Below, one piece after another: positions 6,244 to 8,705 of a stretch of DNA of 8,705 nt. A model generated the notes under the pieces. That model saw nothing but the letters and a program-made list of their open reading frames with translations, was not told the DNA's origin and did not search any database. Location of the stretch: contig DATIWM010000089.1 in the NCBI GenBank assembly GCA_035519355.1, forward strand, positions 1-8,705, in the 5' to 3' direction. The position numbers were made by a program, and so were the translations under genes. The DNA comes from DAOMFB01 sp035519355 (GTDB lineage: Bacteria; Acidobacteriota; Thermoanaerobaculia; UBA5066). Position 1 is the first letter of the stretch. Every line of letters starts with the position of its first letter.

Positions 6244-6860
6244 GACGCCCCTCCGGAAGCCGACACGAAGACCGAGCCCTGTCCGTCGGCGTTCTCCCCG
6301 ATCCGCTTGCGGATCGTCCTGGCGAGCTCGATCCGGGCGCGGTTCAGCCTCGATTTGACGGTCCCGTCCGGGAGCTTCAGGAAATCGCCGATCTCCCGGT
6401 AGTCGAGGCCGTCGAGGTCCCGGAGCATCACGACCTCGGCCAGCTCGTCCGGAAGGTCCGCGAGCGCCTCGAGGAGAAACCTCAACCGCTCGCGACGCAC
6501 GGCGTCCACCTGGGGATCGTCGCCGGCGGGAAGAATCGAGGTGACCGCCTCGTCGGTCAGGAAACGGAACCCCTTCTCCCGTCGACGCTTGCGGTAGTGG
6601 TCGATGCAGAGGTTCCGGGAGAGGGCGGCGATCCAGGCCAGGAGCGACGCCTCCGACGGCTCGTACCGGTCCAGGTTCTCCCAGAGCCTGAGAAAGCAGT
6701 CCTGCGTCAGCTCCTCGGCCTCCGCCCGGTCGTAGGTGAAATGCCAAGCGATGCCGTAGATCTTCCGGCCGTACCGGTCGACCAGTTCCGACCAGGCCCC
6801 GTCGTCCCCCCGCTGGCACCGGGAGACGAGGTCGGCGTCGGGGTGAAAGGCGGGCGGCAT
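6240..6860 (-). CDS. ECF (group IV) RNA polymerase sigma factor
   Basis: This 206-residue protein starts at the ATG at 6860. Sigma region 2 spans about residues 8-94. It includes DLVSRCQRGDDGAWSELVDRY, then ELTQDCFLRLWENLDRY for core binding, then WIAALSRNLCIDHYRKRRR for -10 recognition. Region 4 spans about 125-180, with LADLPDELAEVVMLRDLDGL and the helix-turn-helix DYREIGDFLKLPDGTVKSRL that reads the -35. It lacks sigma regions 1 and 3, as ECF sigmas do. It should direct polymerase to a small regulon when released by the anti-sigma encoded next. An ATG at 6929 would add 23 residues. I prefer 6860 because the codons just upstream end mostly in A or T, unlike the gene, and the added stretch is not conserved-looking. 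However, the Shine-Dalgarno at 6860 is poor (GGAAG abutting the ATG). Confidence 0.94.
   Translation of the reverse strand: MPPAFHPDADLVSRCQRGDDGAWSELVDRYGRKIYGIAWHFTYDRAEAEELTQDCFLRLWENLDRYEPSEASLLAWIAALSRNLCIDHYRKRRREKGFRFLTDEAVTSILPAGDDPQVDAVRRERLRFLLEALADLPDELAEVVMLRDLDGLDYREIGDFLKLPDGTVKSRLNRARIELARTIRKRIGENADGQGSVFVSASGGAS
6248..6254 (-). promoter_or_regulatory. Shine-Dalgarno site setting the anti-sigma start
   Basis: On the minus strand GGAGGGG lies inside the end of the sigma gene, 4 nt before the GTG at 6243-6241. It fixes the anti-sigma start within a longer open frame that runs upstream across the sigma gene. It also supports translational coupling, which keeps sigma and anti-sigma in step. 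Confidence 0.7.
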
Positions 6861-6938
6861 CTTCCGTGAATCAGAAACGAGAAGCGGACTCGTCCGGTTC
6901 TCCGGGTCCCCGGGCCGTATCCCGGCCATGCGATGCCG

Positions 6939-6944
6939 AGTCTA
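6939..6944 (-). promoter_or_regulatory. possible -10 element for the sigma-factor operon
   Basis: On the minus strand this reads TAGACT, the same hexamer seen before the gene at 4141. It lies 9 nt before the alternative ATG at 6929 and about 78 nt before the preferred ATG at 6860. TTCGCC, 17 nt upstream, is a partial match to a -35. The hexamer overlaps the plus-strand TATAAT by two bases. Confidence 0.3.
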
Positions 6945-6948
6945 TAAT
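6943..6948 (+). promoter_or_regulatory. consensus -10 element for the secreted-protein gene
   Basis: TATAAT is a perfect -10 hexamer in a GC-rich gap, 25 nt before the GTG at 6974. The expected transcript start near 6955 would give a leader of about 20 nt with a weak purine stretch (AGGCGAAG, 6961 area) as ribosome site. No -35 is recognisable at 16-18 nt. The 113-nt gap between the divergent genes (6861-6973) holds nothing else I can name. Confidence 0.5.
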
Positions 6949-6973
6949 TTCCGCTCAGGCAGGCGAAGAAACC

Positions 6974-7513
6974 GTGAGGCGGGTCGCTGTGGGACTCGTG
7001 GTTCTGCTCCTGGCGGCCGGGCCCGCCGGGGCGCAGGCTCCGACGGCTGCGGCGCCGGCCTGGCGTCCCTTCGGCGAATTCGCCTTTCTGCTCGGCTCCT
7101 GGTCAGGAACCACCTCCACCGGCGGCCGGATCGGCGGGCGTGTGGTCCGCTTCACGATGGAGCTGAACGGAACGGTCCTGGTGGAGCGCGGGAGCACCAT
7201 CTTTCCGGCGGGCGACGGGAAGCCGGAGGAGGCCGCGGAGGAGCTCGGCTGCGTCACCTACGACCGCGAGAAGCGGCGGTACGTGGCCACCTTCTACTTC
7301 TCGACCGGCGTCTTCGGCGCCTGCGACGTGGAGATCCCGGCGGAGGGCGTGATCCGGATGACCGCGCCGGCGCTCGGTAACTTCGAGGCCGGCGCCCGCG
7401 CGCGCGTCGTCTTTTCCCGCCGGGCCGACGGCGGCCTCGACACGGCGCTGGACATCGCCCCGCCCGGGCGGGAGTTCGTCGCCTTCCAGTCGAGCAGCCT
7501 GAAGAAGAAATAG
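6974..7513 (+). CDS. small secreted protein, probable calycin-like beta-barrel
   Basis: This 179-residue protein starts at a GTG just before a clear signal peptide: two Arg residues, a hydrophobic core VAVGLVVLLLAAG and an AGA cleavage site before Q21. The mature part begins with an Ala/Pro stretch, then FGEFAFLLGSWSGTTS (33-48). This F-x-FLLG-x-W-x-G opening is seen in DUF1579- and nitrobindin-like beta-barrels. After it come alternating hydrophobic strands (VVRFTMELNGTVLVERGS, RYVATFYFSTGVF) with no recognisable catalytic residues. The C-terminus is Lys-rich. I infer a ligand-binding or structural barrel in the periplasm or outside the cell, but the ligand is unknown and the fold is a guess from the opening motif. 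It is divergent from the sigma gene and shares its 113-nt upstream region, so it could be under the same control. Confidence 0.78.
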   Translation: MRRVAVGLVVLLLAAGPAGAQAPTAAAPAWRPFGEFAFLLGSWSGTTSTGGRIGGRVVRFTMELNGTVLVERGSTIFPAGDGKPEEAAEELGCVTYDREKRRYVATFYFSTGVFGACDVEIPAEGVIRMTAPALGNFEAGARARVVFSRRADGGLDTALDIAPPGREFVAFQSSSLKKK

Positions 7514-7517
7514 GGTC

Positions 7518-7526
7518 TGCTACGCT
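7518..7526 (+). promoter_or_regulatory. possible extended -10 element before typA
   Basis: TGCTACGCT fits an extended -10 (TGn followed by TANNNT). It ends 9 nt before the ATG at 7536, in a 22-nt gap that contains no Shine-Dalgarno. If used, the typA transcript would have almost no leader. The hexamer is a weak match (TACGCT), so read-through from the upstream gene remains likely. Confidence 0.28.
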
Positions 7527-7535
7527 CCGCGTCCC

Positions 7536-8705
<1,170 letters not shown>

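Noticed and set aside
5338..6402. Plus-strand open frame of 354 codons opposite the anti-sigma gene
   Set aside because: Arg/Gly/Glu-rich shadow with no domain; the minus-strand anti-sigma has a zinc motif, membrane helix and Shine-Dalgarno.
6914..6928. GGCCG-n5-CGGCC inverted repeat between the divergent sigma and secreted-protein genes, as an operator
   Set aside because: Short, composed only of G and C, not repeated elsewhere in the window, and no DNA-binding regulator is encoded nearby apart from the sigma.

Overview
This is a GC-rich (roughly two-thirds G+C) stretch of bacterial chromosome with tightly packed genes, GTGA stop/start overlaps and almost no non-coding DNA. Gene content and protein style (alanine/proline-rich, exported hypotheticals, an ECF sigma factor with a zinc-type anti-sigma) fit a Gram-negative, high-GC environmental lineage. 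Acidobacteriota is my best guess, but no rRNA or other taxonomic marker is present, so this is inference only. I found no mobile element, CRISPR array, tRNA, rRNA, integrase or phage gene. It reads as ordinary core chromosome with several under-described membrane or secreted proteins.

Layout. (1) 1-1928, plus strand: the 3' part of mutL, then a rhomboid-fold membrane protein whose GTG start overlaps the mutL stop (GTGA). (2) 1965-4081, plus strand: a short NfeD-type membrane protein followed by a flotillin (SPFH) with a long hendecad coiled coil. This is the known NfeD-flotillin pairing that organises membrane microdomains. (3) 4141-4719, plus strand: an exported protein of unknown function. 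(4) 4766-6860, minus strand, probably one operon read right to left: ECF sigma factor, overlapping zinc-binding membrane anti-sigma factor, and a proline-rich TM2/DUF5668-like multi-pass membrane protein. (5) 6974-7513, plus strand: a small secreted protein, probably a calycin-like beta-barrel, divergent from the sigma gene. (6) 7536 to the right edge, plus strand: typA/bipA, the translational GTPase, cut by the window end.

How they work together. The sigma/anti-sigma pair should form an envelope-signal switch. The adjacent membrane protein and the divergent secreted protein are candidate targets. NfeD and flotillin form a second envelope module. mutL (mismatch repair) and typA (ribosome-associated GTPase) are housekeeping genes. 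Several starts are preceded at short range by an AT-rich -10-like hexamer (TANNNT), and some of these lack a Shine-Dalgarno sequence, suggesting short-leader or leaderless transcripts. The observations most worth a second look are a rhomboid-like protein that seems to have lost its catalytic His and carries a four-cysteine tail, the regular hendecad array in the flotillin, the three-gene sigma operon, and apparently overlapping divergent -10 elements in front of the sigma gene. I do not see clear evidence for a wholly new system.
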